Shown here one piece after another: positions 1-10,712 of a DNA stretch of 64,000 bases. The position numbers and the translations under genes are program-made. Each line of letters begins with the position of its first letter. Position 1 is the first letter of the stretch. The notes beneath the pieces are model-generated. The model was given only the letters and a program-made list of their open reading frames with translations, searched no databases and was not told where the DNA came from. The stretch lies in the NCBI GenBank assembly GCA_023375675.1, contig JALQBC010000029.1, positions 496,001 to 560,000 on the forward strand, written 5' to 3'. Origin of the DNA: Cytospora piceicola. Lineage: Eukaryota > Ascomycota > Sordariomycetes > Diaporthales > Cytosporaceae.

Positions 1-3000
1 GTTAAGCCATATGCGGAGGATCTATTTCGACAGGTGAGTAAAAAGCTGGTTTCAAAGGCACAGGACGAGTACTCACGTCTTTCCAGCCCTTTCGGATAAT
101 GTGTTCCTTGGACGTGACAACCCGGAACAGGACGAGCAATGCCAGCTGAGTCCTGAAATCGCGACCTATTCTGACGGCGAGCTCGCTAACCATTATCTTC
201 TTCTCATCAACCTGAACCTCGGTATTCAAGCTGGTATTTAGGGTTGGCTCATGTGTCAAAGTCGTCATCAGGCTCAAGGAGTATATGATCTGATCTAGAG
301 CCTCGGTAACGTTGTACTTCTGAGCGATACGGGCGCACTCATCAAAGCCCGACACAACCCTTGCGAACACTGTGTCGTCGGTAGCAGACATAAAAACGTA
401 AGATAAGGTTGATACGATAGGCCTCCAAGTTGCAGCGAACATATCCGCATCGTAGATGTTGGTATCACAGATCAGCAGAGGACCTGCAGCCTCAGTCTTC
501 AGCAGCAATTCTCTCCAGGCATAGTCGAACGCATGCTTGTTGTCATGCTCATCAGGCAGGACGATCTCGTTCGTCTTGATCGCGTCAAAGATCGCTTGCA
601 GGTATTCAGGGGCGAAGTTCTGTCCTGAATTGACACCACGCAAATTTCGGGAGAAATCATCCACTGTCATTCGGTTCACAGACTTGACATTGGGGTTGTG
701 TTGGTCGGTGTTGAGCATGATAATGGCGTACGTCAGTACGTAGACAGCGTCTTTGTCTGCCACGTCCGCGGGTATCGAGTTGGCACAATATTTCTCCGCA
801 AACGATGTTACTATCCTCTCGATGAGAGGAGCTTCACCTGGCAGCCGGAAGGTTTCGAGGAGGGTCCTCAACGCTTCATCCACGCGCTTGTCTGTAAATT
901 CGAATTGGTCCATGAAGACGTCCAGAATAGCCTCATTCCCTCTCTTAGACAGGTAATCCCCGAGAACCTTCTTCGACACCAGAGAAGTCGACCTCAGGAA
1001 GTCCGCAACGCATTTCGGGTCTGTTGCAGATTCGATAATGCCCTTGTCCTGCAAAAAGGCGAGACCACCCCTGGGGCTCTCATTGAACTTGCTTGTGCCC
1101 TTTACGATAAGCTTCTTCCTACGCCGTTGATCCCTCAGATGCGCCGGATCAGGGTAGCCATCGGTCTGTGGCGGTTGGTCCAATCTCTCTGCTATGAACG
1201 AGATGTACCGCAGGAGCGCATCGAGACATAGCGGCGGCACGCTCGTCGTGCTCCAGGTTGCTGAATCGGGCAGGGCGTTCCGTGATAGCATACCAAGCAT
1301 GTCCTCGCACAGATCGGCCAGGTTTGGGTCGCAGTCGTAGTTGATGAATAGCTCGACCATGAAGGTAGGCATTCTAGCAAGCACACATATACTTTCCACC
1401 ATGGCTTGCCTCGCGTCTGGTTTTCTCGCACCGCCTTCCAAGCCCAACTTCTGTCGGTCCTTGATCGGTACTGGGGTTGATTGGCCACTGCTTGCTTGCG
1501 ACCGAGGGGGCTTCACCAGCTTAGGGGCCTGTGGGATGCCATCGTACAAGGATGGGTCAATTCCAATTTCTCTCGGAATATCGAAGCGCAGGTGAAGGCA
1601 CGCGACCAGGTAGGACAAGAACTTTTCCTGCTGTAGCTTCAGGACACCGCGGCAGGTGGATATCAAAGTCCCCGCGACCAGCAAAGATTCTTGCAAAATG
1701 GCCATGTTGTCGGACCGCACCAACTGGAAGAGGTGAGAACATAACTTGTCCTCCGCGATCGTTGCGAGGGCCGGGTGTCTGGCGATGGAAGGACCGGCAA
1801 CCTCAAGAGCGACATGTATTATCCGGAGCGCCATCACTCTCATAGTGTCGGGGTGTTTGCGGTCGCGCGGGTCCAGGAAGTTCACCAGTACCCTAAACAG
1901 CTCTCGAACTGAAGGCAAAGAGTAAGGCCTTAAGTCAAGAGAGTCAGTTGTCCCTGTTTCCGAGGCTAGAGTCGCCTGGTCTGCTTCTCTTGTTCCAGAG
2001 GATCGAGTGCTTTCCGATTCGGACAGCCGTGGGGTGCCTGGGATCGGTTCTGATGTCGGTACTGCCGTTGCTGGTACATCCGTACCATTGGTAGTCGGGT
2101 CCATGTTCACAGTGTCCATATCCCCATTAGTTTTCTTGTCCAAGGCATCGCTCTCCTCGCCAGCCTCTTCCTCCAAATGTTTCAGGTCTTCGAAGATAAT
2201 TTGACACATTCGCACCATGACGGCCTCTGCCGTTTGCCTCAGCACTTCAGAGAATCTAGGCCGCGAGCAAATCGTAAGGCCACGCCCCATCATGTCGCAG
2301 ACGCTCTCATCGCTGAGGATGTCTCCGCCCGGTCCAGACAGCATGTCCTCCATCAAGTGCAGGATCATCAACAATACAACCTCTTCCTGGGCCGGGTCGC
2401 TTATATCGAATTGACAGTGGGTAATGGCAGCCGAGACAGACTGCATGGCAACAGCGAATCGGGGCGATTCGGGGGAGATGAACCCGTAAGCGAGGAACTT
2501 CCGTATAGCCCTCAATGTCAGAACCGTGACAGGAGCGGCAGTCCCCTTGGCCTGGATGATTTGCAGGAACGGGTACAGCATCGTGAGCGCGTCGAAGTTG
2601 TGGATGTCTCGAACGCCCGTCAACTCATGCCGCAGCCTACCAAACCCAGAGATCAAGGGATTGTCCTGCATGCTCTTGCCCTTCTTTCCTCGCAAGCCCC
2701 ATCGAACCAGATCAGCCGTGCCGTCGCCCATGATATTCGCCGCCGAGCTCTTGCTCTTGGTCTTGCCTAGCGACACCGAGTTCGTGGGCCCCAACTGCAC
2801 AGGACTCGGGCCGCCGCCGAGGATGGCAGCCACGGAGGAGTGGGGTGATCGGGCATGTTTCTGGATCGCGGACGTAATAGCTATACATTCGGCTATGACG
2901 AGGGAGACCGGGTCTACGGCGACCGACACGGGGCGACTTCGGTACTGCATTCGAGGGGAGTGGTGTAGGGCCCGTCGAGGGAGGGGTGTCGTCGGTCGTG

Positions 3001-3058
3001 AAGGGGCTGGGGAGACTAAGGGCTCCATGATCTGGGGGATGCGTGCATCTTGGTTCAT
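1..3058 (-). CDS. ARF guanine-nucleotide exchange factor, Gea/GBF1 type (partial, runs off left edge)
   Basis: Large Sec7-domain GEF that would load GTP on ARF GTPases at the Golgi for COPI vesicle formation. Exon 1 is 3058..77; an intron (76..22) with a GTGAGT donor leads to exon 2 (21..1), which continues in frame off the window. The start at 3058 (MNQDAR...) is preferred to one 36 codons upstream because the following sequence is the DCB dimerisation region. Order: DCB (about residues 30-300, with a low-complexity Ser/Thr/Asp insert near 320-370), HUS, Sec7 (about 660-840), start of HDS1. The catalytic glutamate finger is seen as FRLPGEAP near residue 740. At least 1001 residues lie in the window, while Gea/GBF1 proteins usually run 1400-1900, so the C-terminal HDS repeats are missing. 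The HUS/DCB layout with this Sec7 favours Gea1/2 over Sec7p itself. Confidence 0.9.
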
Positions 3059-3961
3059 TATTGCAGTATGTCGGCGTCGGAGGTTGTGAGGTCGAAATGT
3101 ACAGGTTTGGGCCGTGTTACGTCTCTCTCCCAGAGCGATCAATAGCTTGCTTCGGAGGGGGTGCACCTGTGCGTCGGACGTCGGGCGTCGGTCGACACCT
3201 CGATAATGATCCTCTCCAGAGAGTGAGGGCCGTGTTCGTTTGTGGTTGAGATACTTCAGGAAATTAAGACCACTCCACGGCTAGACATGAAATCCAGAGA
3301 TAATATGTTGGAAGTTGGTATCCCTCCTCGGGAAGCAGTCCGTCGCGTGAGCTAAACGGTAATCATTTGGCTGGCCGATGTCCGTTAGGACACGGAGCTT
3401 GTTCCTACTGCAGGCGGCCACTGTGACGTTGACCCGGCAGGCAACAACTTGCTTGGCAACTCTAGGCTTGGCATGCGCTCTTTGCGTGGGCTCCCATGTA
3501 TACCTCCCTAAGTAGGTATTTGAGTAGGTACCTAGGTAGGTATATACACAGTATATCAACAGATGACATGTATGTAGACCCCTTTTCAGCAGCTGGGCAC
3601 TTACAGGCCATATCTATGTCTGTATCTCTATGTTTATATACGGTTCTTCATGAATGAGCAATTGAACCGTCAGATAGAGCAACACTCACTCAATTTGGAC
3701 CCGGAACACCATACTGGTTTAGAATAATCTCTATTCTGAAGTTCCAGATGTCAGCAAAACGCCGCGTTGTGAACTTGCCCAAGGTACTCCGCCGTCTACC
3801 TAGCTACAGCAAGTAACATTGTGTTCCTCTTTTCTCTTCCAAAGCAATGTCCTTAACGCCATTAATTGTCGTGCCAAAGGTAATCCCACTCGCACCGCAA
3901 TTTGTGTAGAAAACCCAAAAAGGAGAATCGAATAATGCTGCTCACGTCCTTGCAGTCCTCT
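3059..3961. other. Intergenic region, promoter side of the ARF-GEF gene
   Basis: No supported gene. It holds the 5' flank of the ARF-GEF gene and the 3' flank of ANP1. A cluster of tacctaggta/GTAG motifs lies at about 3505-3545. Short ORFs here have no recognisable domain. Confidence 0.6.
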
Positions 3962-5642
3962 CTACGTGTCCTTCACACGGGGGCTCTGGGGGCTCTCCTC
4001 AACTTCCCTCGCAGGCTTCCTAGGCTTCCCAGACTTCCGAGGCTGCTCAGCAGAGTCGATATCTTGTCCTTCCTTGTCCTTCGCCATGCTCGTAGCGGCT
4101 TCCTTGTCTTTCTCCCATTGGTTCTTGGCGTCACCGAAGCTGAATTCCTCCTGGACCTTCTTCTCCAGCGCTTGCTTCCTCTTTTCTTCCTCCTCCTCGG
4201 CACGCTTCTCTGCCTCCATTTCCTGGAAGTAGAGTTAGCTGGTTTCATCTGGCCCGTCCATCCTGTCAAACTTACCTTCATGCGCTTGACGTCATCCACA
4301 CTGGGCTCGTAAAGATGCCATATGGTGTAGTGTGGCAGACCGACCACAGAGAAATCCATAAGTCTTGCCATCTTTCCGAAGCCCTCGGTCTCTGCGTGCT
4401 TCTCGAAGCTGAAAGCCGGGAAGTGGACACCGGATCGGAAGACGCGTGCCTTAGCCAGAATGCTGACACCTCCCACGCCATCGATCTCCATTTCCATGTC
4501 TGGATCACCATAGGGGTCCCGCAAATAAGCCAAATGCGGCCGCCATGTCGCATACTCAGCGTAGCCCTCGACAATCACAGCATCCTCATCCAGGGTATCA
4601 GCCAGGGCCAGAGCTGTCTCCGATTCCTGCCATGAGTTGAGATCATACGGCTGCTCACCGCCAAGCCATTCCGGAAGTGGTCGCCACACATCTGTATCTT
4701 TGTCAATGCCCTGAAGCTTTTCCAGATATCCCAGAGTACTTACTTGGCACAATCACGTCCTTGTTATGGCGCATCAAATCTTCCAGAATGGTGAAGGGGG
4801 CAGTCTCCACGTCCACGTCCCTCCAGTAGACCCACGAGTGGTACGGCCGCAACGCAGCAGTAAGAAGCCAATTTCTCGCCTGGGCCATCAGCTTTCTCCT
4901 GCTTGCCTGCGCCGCAAACCCATGTCGACTCTCAGCATCCTGATTGACCTTTTGTCCAAAGTCCTTCTCAATGATCGAGATTTCCCCGTACGACATACCA
5001 ACCGCCTCGTCTGCCTGTAAGCCTTCCAGGCCCTCTATCAACACCTCCAATGTTCGGTCGGTCGAGTCGGAGACCAGAAAGGCGAGGTCTATCAAATGGT
5101 GTGGGTATGTGAAGTTGTGTAGATGGGAGAAGAACATCGGCAGGTGGGCTTCGGCCTCGCGCAGGGGCACGCAGAGTAGGATGCGCTCTTCACGCTCCCA
5201 GCCGCGGGCGGTCCCCTGTACATTGGACAAGTCGTAGTATCGCACGGTCTCGAGTTGGAAGTCGTCCCCGGCGGAGAGCAGGCCGAGTGAGAATATCGAT
5301 GCGACTGATGCGCCTCTGCAGGGCCATATGAAGATTCCAAATAAGAGCGTAGCAACAAGTATGACACCGAGTCGGATTAGGAGTCGCCGTCGGCGTCGAT
5401 TTGCGGGCGTGGTTCCTCGAGGTTGGAATCTAGCAGAAGCGCATAAGTTAGGGGATCACTCGTGCCACCAGGGTAGTGAAGCCATGGGAACAAAGCAGTT
5501 GCGATGCAGGCAAACCATACCGATGTGGTGATATGTCGAACTTGAAGTCCTTATTTCTTGGGTAGCCGTTACTGGCGGCATATCCACCAGCATGATGTCT
5601 TGGCACCACCTTGGAACCGGACGACGAGTACGTTGGCAGCAT
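3962..5642 (-). CDS. ANP1: Mannan polymerase II subunit, Anp1/Mnn9/Van1 family (GT62)
   Basis: Golgi alpha-1,6-mannosyltransferase subunit that extends the outer chain of N-glycans. Four exons: 5642..5521, 5429..4744, 4697..4276, 4222..3962, giving 496 residues. Introns are 91, 46 and 53 nt; the first has a CTAAC branch site just before CTGCTAG. The short cytosolic N-terminus ends in an arginine run (about 52-56), then a single signal-anchor helix (about 57-76), making a type II Golgi protein. The luminal domain has the family signature YYDLSNVQGTARGW near 105 and the metal-binding DVD at 245-247 in WRDVDVE. The C-terminus is a charged Glu/Lys tail (the last 86 residues or so), probably coiled coil. 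The start lies on a separate exon whose splice restores the frame exactly into the arginine run. Anp1 is favoured over Mnn9 or Van1 by the segment WRPLPEWLGGEQPYDLNSW. Confidence 0.9.
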
Positions 5643-7018
5643 TGAAGCAGTCGTTCGAGGGCAACCCGCAGATTGTGCAGTCCAACTCAGTCGGAGTCTC
5701 GAAGAACCGTTGCAGGAGGTCCGGGAAGGGGGGGACAGGCTGGCCCGTCCTGGATCACAAGCAGAGGCTCTGTTGTGGCTCTCCCAGTAATCGCAGGGCA
5801 ATGATCTTAAATGGAAATGATACTGGCCCACCACATGATGGGAGAAGAAAAACGATGGCGGTGATAAATTCGTATTCTGGTATGTACTATAGTCTGTTAG
5901 GATAGGTGAAGTGGGAGTGTCCTGTATCACCTTCGTTTGATCGCGAGATGATTCGGCTTGTTGCAGCGCAACATCAAGGTGCTACAGCGCGTCCCTGAAT
6001 ACCTAGGTAGCGCTAGGGCCACCAAGGACGCTACCTGGGTACCTACCTAGGTACCCACTGTAGGCACCAATCCCTGATAAACACAGGTACCTTGCAGTGG
6101 GCAACCGGGGTCTACCATACCGCGGGGACGATTGTTCTAAAAACGCTACAAAGCATGGTCACAGGGTCATGAAACGGTTACGGCTCAAAGTTCAGTTAGC
6201 CATGATATAGTATTCTTAAACGGTTTCTGTCTTCTGAAAATACCTAGGTGGTTTCTAGATACCTAGGTACGTAGGTGCCCTCCTACCAGGTACCTTCCTA
6301 CCAGGTGCCCTCTTATCATATACCTAGTTCACATTTATAAACGGTTCTACGTATCTAGAACGGTTTCCGTTTCGAGTTCAGTTAGTTACCATCTTTTGGA
6401 AGGGCATAGTGCCCCGAGCGTTTTTGAAATGACCTATGGTAATCATTGAAGTAGGTACTTCTAGAGGTCCGACTCAATTGTCACCAATTTCCAGTGCAAA
6501 AGGGGGGCCAGTTTAAACTTGAATTGACATTTAGGTTCACATCAAGGAGCCAGAAACCAAAAACATATGGTGTCTTTGTATGAACGGTCTTTTCGATGGT
6601 TTTGAATTCCAAGGTGACTATATATAAATGGGTATATACTGTTCCATTCTGAATACAGTTCCAACACGTATACTACGGCGGCATCACTTTGCAACAATTT
6701 TACGTATCCTGTAACAAACCTGTTCGTGACCGACACGCTTACAATCTTCACACTTGCTGCAAGTCGAAGCTCAACCAATGGGCATATGAGAAATGTTCAT
6801 CTTAGATCGAGATTAACCTGTTAGGACCAGTGTCAGCAAGAAATCACAAGCATATTTGCAAGAGACAAGGCCTGTAGACACATCTCAGAAAGCCGGTTTA
6901 CTCAGCCATACAAGCCGGCCCAGACCTCCACGCCCCAAGACGGAACATGAAGATGCGAACAACTGAAGCCAAATGACATCCCTCGAGAGGTTAAATTTGA
7001 AGACTCCACTACTGGTCA
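5643..7018. repeat. Intergenic region with clustered tacctaggta palindromes
   Basis: No supported gene. The palindrome tacctaggta or close variants occur at 6000-6009, 6044-6053 and repeatedly at 6240-6330, mixed with ccaggtacc-type motifs. Two copies of an AACGGTTTC-like word occur near 6215 and 6360. A minus-strand ORF of 78 codons at 6542-6778 has no recognisable features and was not called. Confidence 0.5.
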
Positions 7019-7665
7019 TTACCACACAAGGTAGCTGCAGTGCGGGAGGATGGCTTGGCTCGTACATATCGTTGAATGGATAAGCTATTATCATCATAAA
7101 AATGATGTGCATACAGGCCGACGAGAGTATAGACTAACCTGTGTGATTTGTTGGACGTGTGGGAGGACGCGATTTGTGCCGCTCGTAAGGACATTGCCAT
7201 GATCACTATAATATCGCATTAGCCAAAGAACATCCGAGTGTATGGTTTACAGCAAGATGTATGGAGAGGCGATGATCAGAGGTTTTTTGGTATTAAGGTG
7301 TATCATCAAGTATGTTCAGAAGCAGAACTGAAATTATGGTTTTTCATCACGAAATCGCCGAAGGAGAGAAAAATGGGGGGGATCTTACTTGAACAGTGCC
7401 CAAAAAGGCATGTCTGGTTTGCTATAGCGAGGAAGATTATTGCCCTGTAAGAACTGTCAGTAACCATTGCGCTTGAGTTGATAAAAACCACAGCATGGAC
7501 TGGAAGCGTGATGCTTCAGATGGTGATGCATGTTTGTTCTCGCTCACAAGGGTTCGCGTATTGAACAGGTGGATAAGGAATCATCAATAGCGACGATTCA
7601 TCCAGGCCATGCTTGAGGTTTCGAAGAAGGGGCAAGGAGTGGAAACTTACCGAAGGCCTACGCAT
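7019..7665 (-). CDS. Possible small multi-exon gene, function unknown (speculative)
   Basis: Candidate built from four short exons: 7665..7651, 7444..7389, 7205..7139, 7084..7019, giving 67 residues. Every junction has GT/AG borders (donors GTAAGT, GTAAGA, GTTAGT) and the frame stays open. Exons 2-3 read as plausible protein (NNLPRYSKPDMPFWALF, then NDHGNVLTSGTN). The introns of 206 and 183 nt are longer than usual here, and the last exon and stop are the weakest part because alternative acceptors downstream exist. I recognise no family. It is divergent from MTR3, whose start is 458 bp away. It could instead be a non-coding spliced transcript or chance. Confidence 0.3.
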
Positions 7666-8123
7666 TCAGCGAGGTGACATGATAAAGTCTCGTTGCGACT
7701 GATCACGACTGCAGAAGTCGTGATCTGGTTTGCAATTGACAATGCGTAGCTCGATTACGAGACGGTCCAAAGATCAGGTACCGTTCACGAAAGAAATCGG
7801 AGCCATCTCGCTTGTGCGATCAGGAATGATCGTCGAAACTCGGTTTGAGTTCAATTGTTTTGTTGTGAAGGAAGGTTGCAGAAAGTTAAGCTTGAGTTCT
7901 TGCGCAGAAATTTTGTAGGCAGCTTGCGTGGGGCCGTTAGAAGCTTGGACCACCATAACTGTGCCACATGTGGCTAGTGTGGCAGCAAGGACGTTCAGTC
8001 TTTCAAACCAGCCTTGGAAGTCAGGATGATGCAGAGGCACACTTCTGATTGACAGGACGGCCTGGCACAAGTTTCTTTGACGGTTTCTTCAACCTAAAGT
8101 GAGATCGACAGCCAAATCTCAAA
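7666..8123. promoter_or_regulatory. Region upstream of MTR3, possible divergent promoter
   Basis: The region is 458 bp between MTR3 and the candidate minus-strand small gene. Nothing in it codes convincingly; a 98-codon minus ORF (7774-8070) has no domain. It is taken as promoter and 5' UTR by position only. Confidence 0.35.
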
Positions 8124-9052
8124 ATGACCGACAGAAGACGGATCAACGGCCCAGTGGGTGGCACCTTGCCCCCGGTGTTTGCAGAGAATGAAGCTCCTGT
8201 AAAAACGGTGACGGGCAGGGCGAGGCCTTCAAACACAGCGCGGCCAGTGTGTGAGTGTCACATGTCCCTCAAAGCACCCTATTCAATCGGCTCAACTAAC
8301 CATGACAAACAGTTCTCAAAACTGGGGTAACCCCCTCAGCATCGGGCTCCGCATACCTGGAAGTCCAGACATCAGCAAAGCCTGGAGCCTCTGGTCTCAA
8401 GCTCAGCTGCACCGTTCATGGGCCTAGAGCACTACCAAGGTCGACGCCATTCTCACCACACATCATTCTTACCACCCACGTCAAGTACGCGCCCTTTGCG
8501 ACAAAGCAAAGACGGAGCTACGTGAGAGACTCCACAGAACGAGATCTGAGCATTCACCTCGAGACAGCCATGCGAGGCGCCATCATTGCGGACCGGTGGC
8601 CGAAGAGTGGTGTCGACATCATCATCTCAGTCATCGAGGGTGACCAAGACCGAAGTCTCAGCCGTGGAGAACAGGACGAAGCTTGGGACACGATGAATGT
8701 TCTGGCTGGATGCATTACCGTGGCGTCCGCAGCTCTGGTCGACGCCGGCATCGATTGTGTCGATACCGTAGCGGGAGGTGTCGCAGCATTGGTCAGCGGC
8801 AGTGAGCAAGGCTCGAAACCCGAGTTGGTGGTTGATCCGCTAGCATCACAACACGAAAAGATACTCGCAGCGTGTTGCGTTGCATATCTCCCAGAGCGGG
8901 ATGAGATCACAAATCTTTGGTTCAAGGGAGACTTGCCTGCGGCGGACACTTCACTTTACACTGGGATGGTCGAGAAGGGTATACTGGCGTCCCAGAGCGC
9001 CAATCGCGTCCTTGTCGACTGCCTTAGAGAGACCGTGACCCAAATTAGCTGA
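8124..9052 (+). CDS. MTR3: Exosome core subunit Mtr3 (RNase PH-like)
   Basis: Non-catalytic ring subunit of the RNA exosome, acting in nuclear and cytoplasmic 3'-5' RNA processing and decay. Two exons: 8124..8250 and 8313..9052, 288 residues. The 62-nt intron has a GTGAGT donor, a CTAAC branch site and an ACAG acceptor; splicing creates PVFLKTG, the usual start of the RNase PH-like fold. Family landmarks: VHGPR, then KYAPFATKQRRSYVRDSTERDL, then DRWPKSGVD, then AGIDCVDTVAGGVAALV. The start codon begins MTDRRRINGP, as in fungal Mtr3 proteins. The protein is complete and of normal length. Confidence 0.92.
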
Positions 9053-10712
9053 AGCTCTTTTCGGTTGACGACAAATACGACGACACCATGGAGCTTGGAG
9101 ATCACAACATGATGGAAGCCAATGCGGAGCTTTTGGATACGGGACCATAAGCAGCCGCTAAGCCATATTGATTGATCATGGAAACAATCAAGAACTTGAA
9201 CCCCCCGCGGTACCTCAAAAATCAGTTGGGGGAAAGAACACCACGGGCTAATATGTAACTGGTCCGGTGACTAGCCACCCTACTTGGCTGCTCGTCTATC
9301 AGGCTTCGAGCTACGGCAGCGTAGTTATGCTACAAAAGTATGGCGGAAGGATGTATTGAGGGTCAAATTAGTCATAGTGCATCACTTACGAGGTACCTGG
9401 CTACACAAAATAGCGAGGACAGATGCAGTCCATAGATTCTGTCATATGTACAGAATATCAGTGGCAATAACAAAAGCAGTCGACTCAAATTGTCGAAATC
9501 AAACATTACATTGAGATCCGGGCATCATTTTTCATGGCTACCTAGGCCATGCTCTGGGATCTTTCAGTTGCCAGCGTAACGGTGGCTTTACGCTGATAGT
9601 TCCATCGTAAAACTGCTTTGTAGCAAATATATTCACACACGCATTTAGGTCTAAGTAAAGACGGTTATACGAATAGAAGTTTACAATAGTAATAGATGCT
9701 TGAGCTACTTAGGTAGCAAGTTGTATAGATAAGAGATTACAAGGCAATCATAGTAGAATTTAGGAAGGTTATATATATAGGTGGAAGGTTATATAATTGG
9801 AAGGTTATATGGGTGGGAGTTTATATAGGTGAAAGGTTATGTATAAGGAGTAAGTGACTGACACCCCGTTGCTAGATTGTTCGTACCTAGGTAGTTTGTG
9901 AGGCTGGGAAGGTTATCAAACATTAGTACAGTACTAACCAAAATTAATACTATATCTGTCTGCAAGTAACCGGCGCAATATGGTGTGTCTCGGCGATTCT
10001 GCTATCCTGCGCACTGTATTTCTGATAGATCGCCGTCGAAACGGTCAGATGTTCCTCGACGGACGCCGCACTTGGCACTACACGAGTGACTGATTAGCCC
10101 ATTCTCCCTATTATTAGAAGCCAAGTCACGGTGTTCCCCAGGCCTCCCCGGCAGTGGCGAGCGCTGTAACGATCGCTCCCAGGTCCTTGCCAGGCACAAG
10201 GCACAACGTTGACAGCCACACTGCCACCTTGGCTACTTGGCAACCCTGCTTGGCGCAAGAATCTCGATCAACTCTGGAACATTTCCACTGACGGGCCCCC
10301 CTTCGTTATCGATATACTCCGTACAGATTACTACCTATCAGGCAACCTCGTCCTTCTCTTGAAGTCAGTCGACTTTCAATTCAACATCACTCGTTACACT
10401 TGCAAACTTGCTACTAAAATCAGCTAATTGACATACGCTTCTTTGCGCATTGCTGTGCCTTCGTTCTAAGCGCTGATCACCCGATTCCTTTCACTGATCC
10501 CCATTTCCCTTACTCAGTCTCGTTGTCGCCCTTGCCGACGTCACGTCTCCGAAGATCCCATCTTCCACTACTACACTTAGCCACCTCGACTACCTTCAAC
10601 AGGAGAGATAGACCGTTCTGCTGAACGACCTCCACGGTTCCAATCGAATGAGACGGACATATTCTCCAATCAACTTCATCATTACAACGAAACGACCACT
10701 CGCGCTATCCAA
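9053..10712. other. Intergenic region between MTR3 and YND1
   Basis: No supported gene. The middle part (about 9600-9990) is AT-rich and contains a GGAAGGTTATAT minisatellite (listed separately). From about 10440 to 10640 the plus strand becomes pyrimidine-rich, consistent with a fungal promoter and 5' UTR of the downstream apyrase gene. Confidence 0.5.
9762..9846 (+). repeat. AT-rich minisatellite, unit ggaaggttatat with 17-19 bp spacing
   Basis: About five imperfect copies of G(G/A)AAGGTTATAT separated by GGTG- or TTGG-like spacers. Copies begin near 9762, 9783, 9798, 9811 (degenerate) and 9831. Confidence 0.7.
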
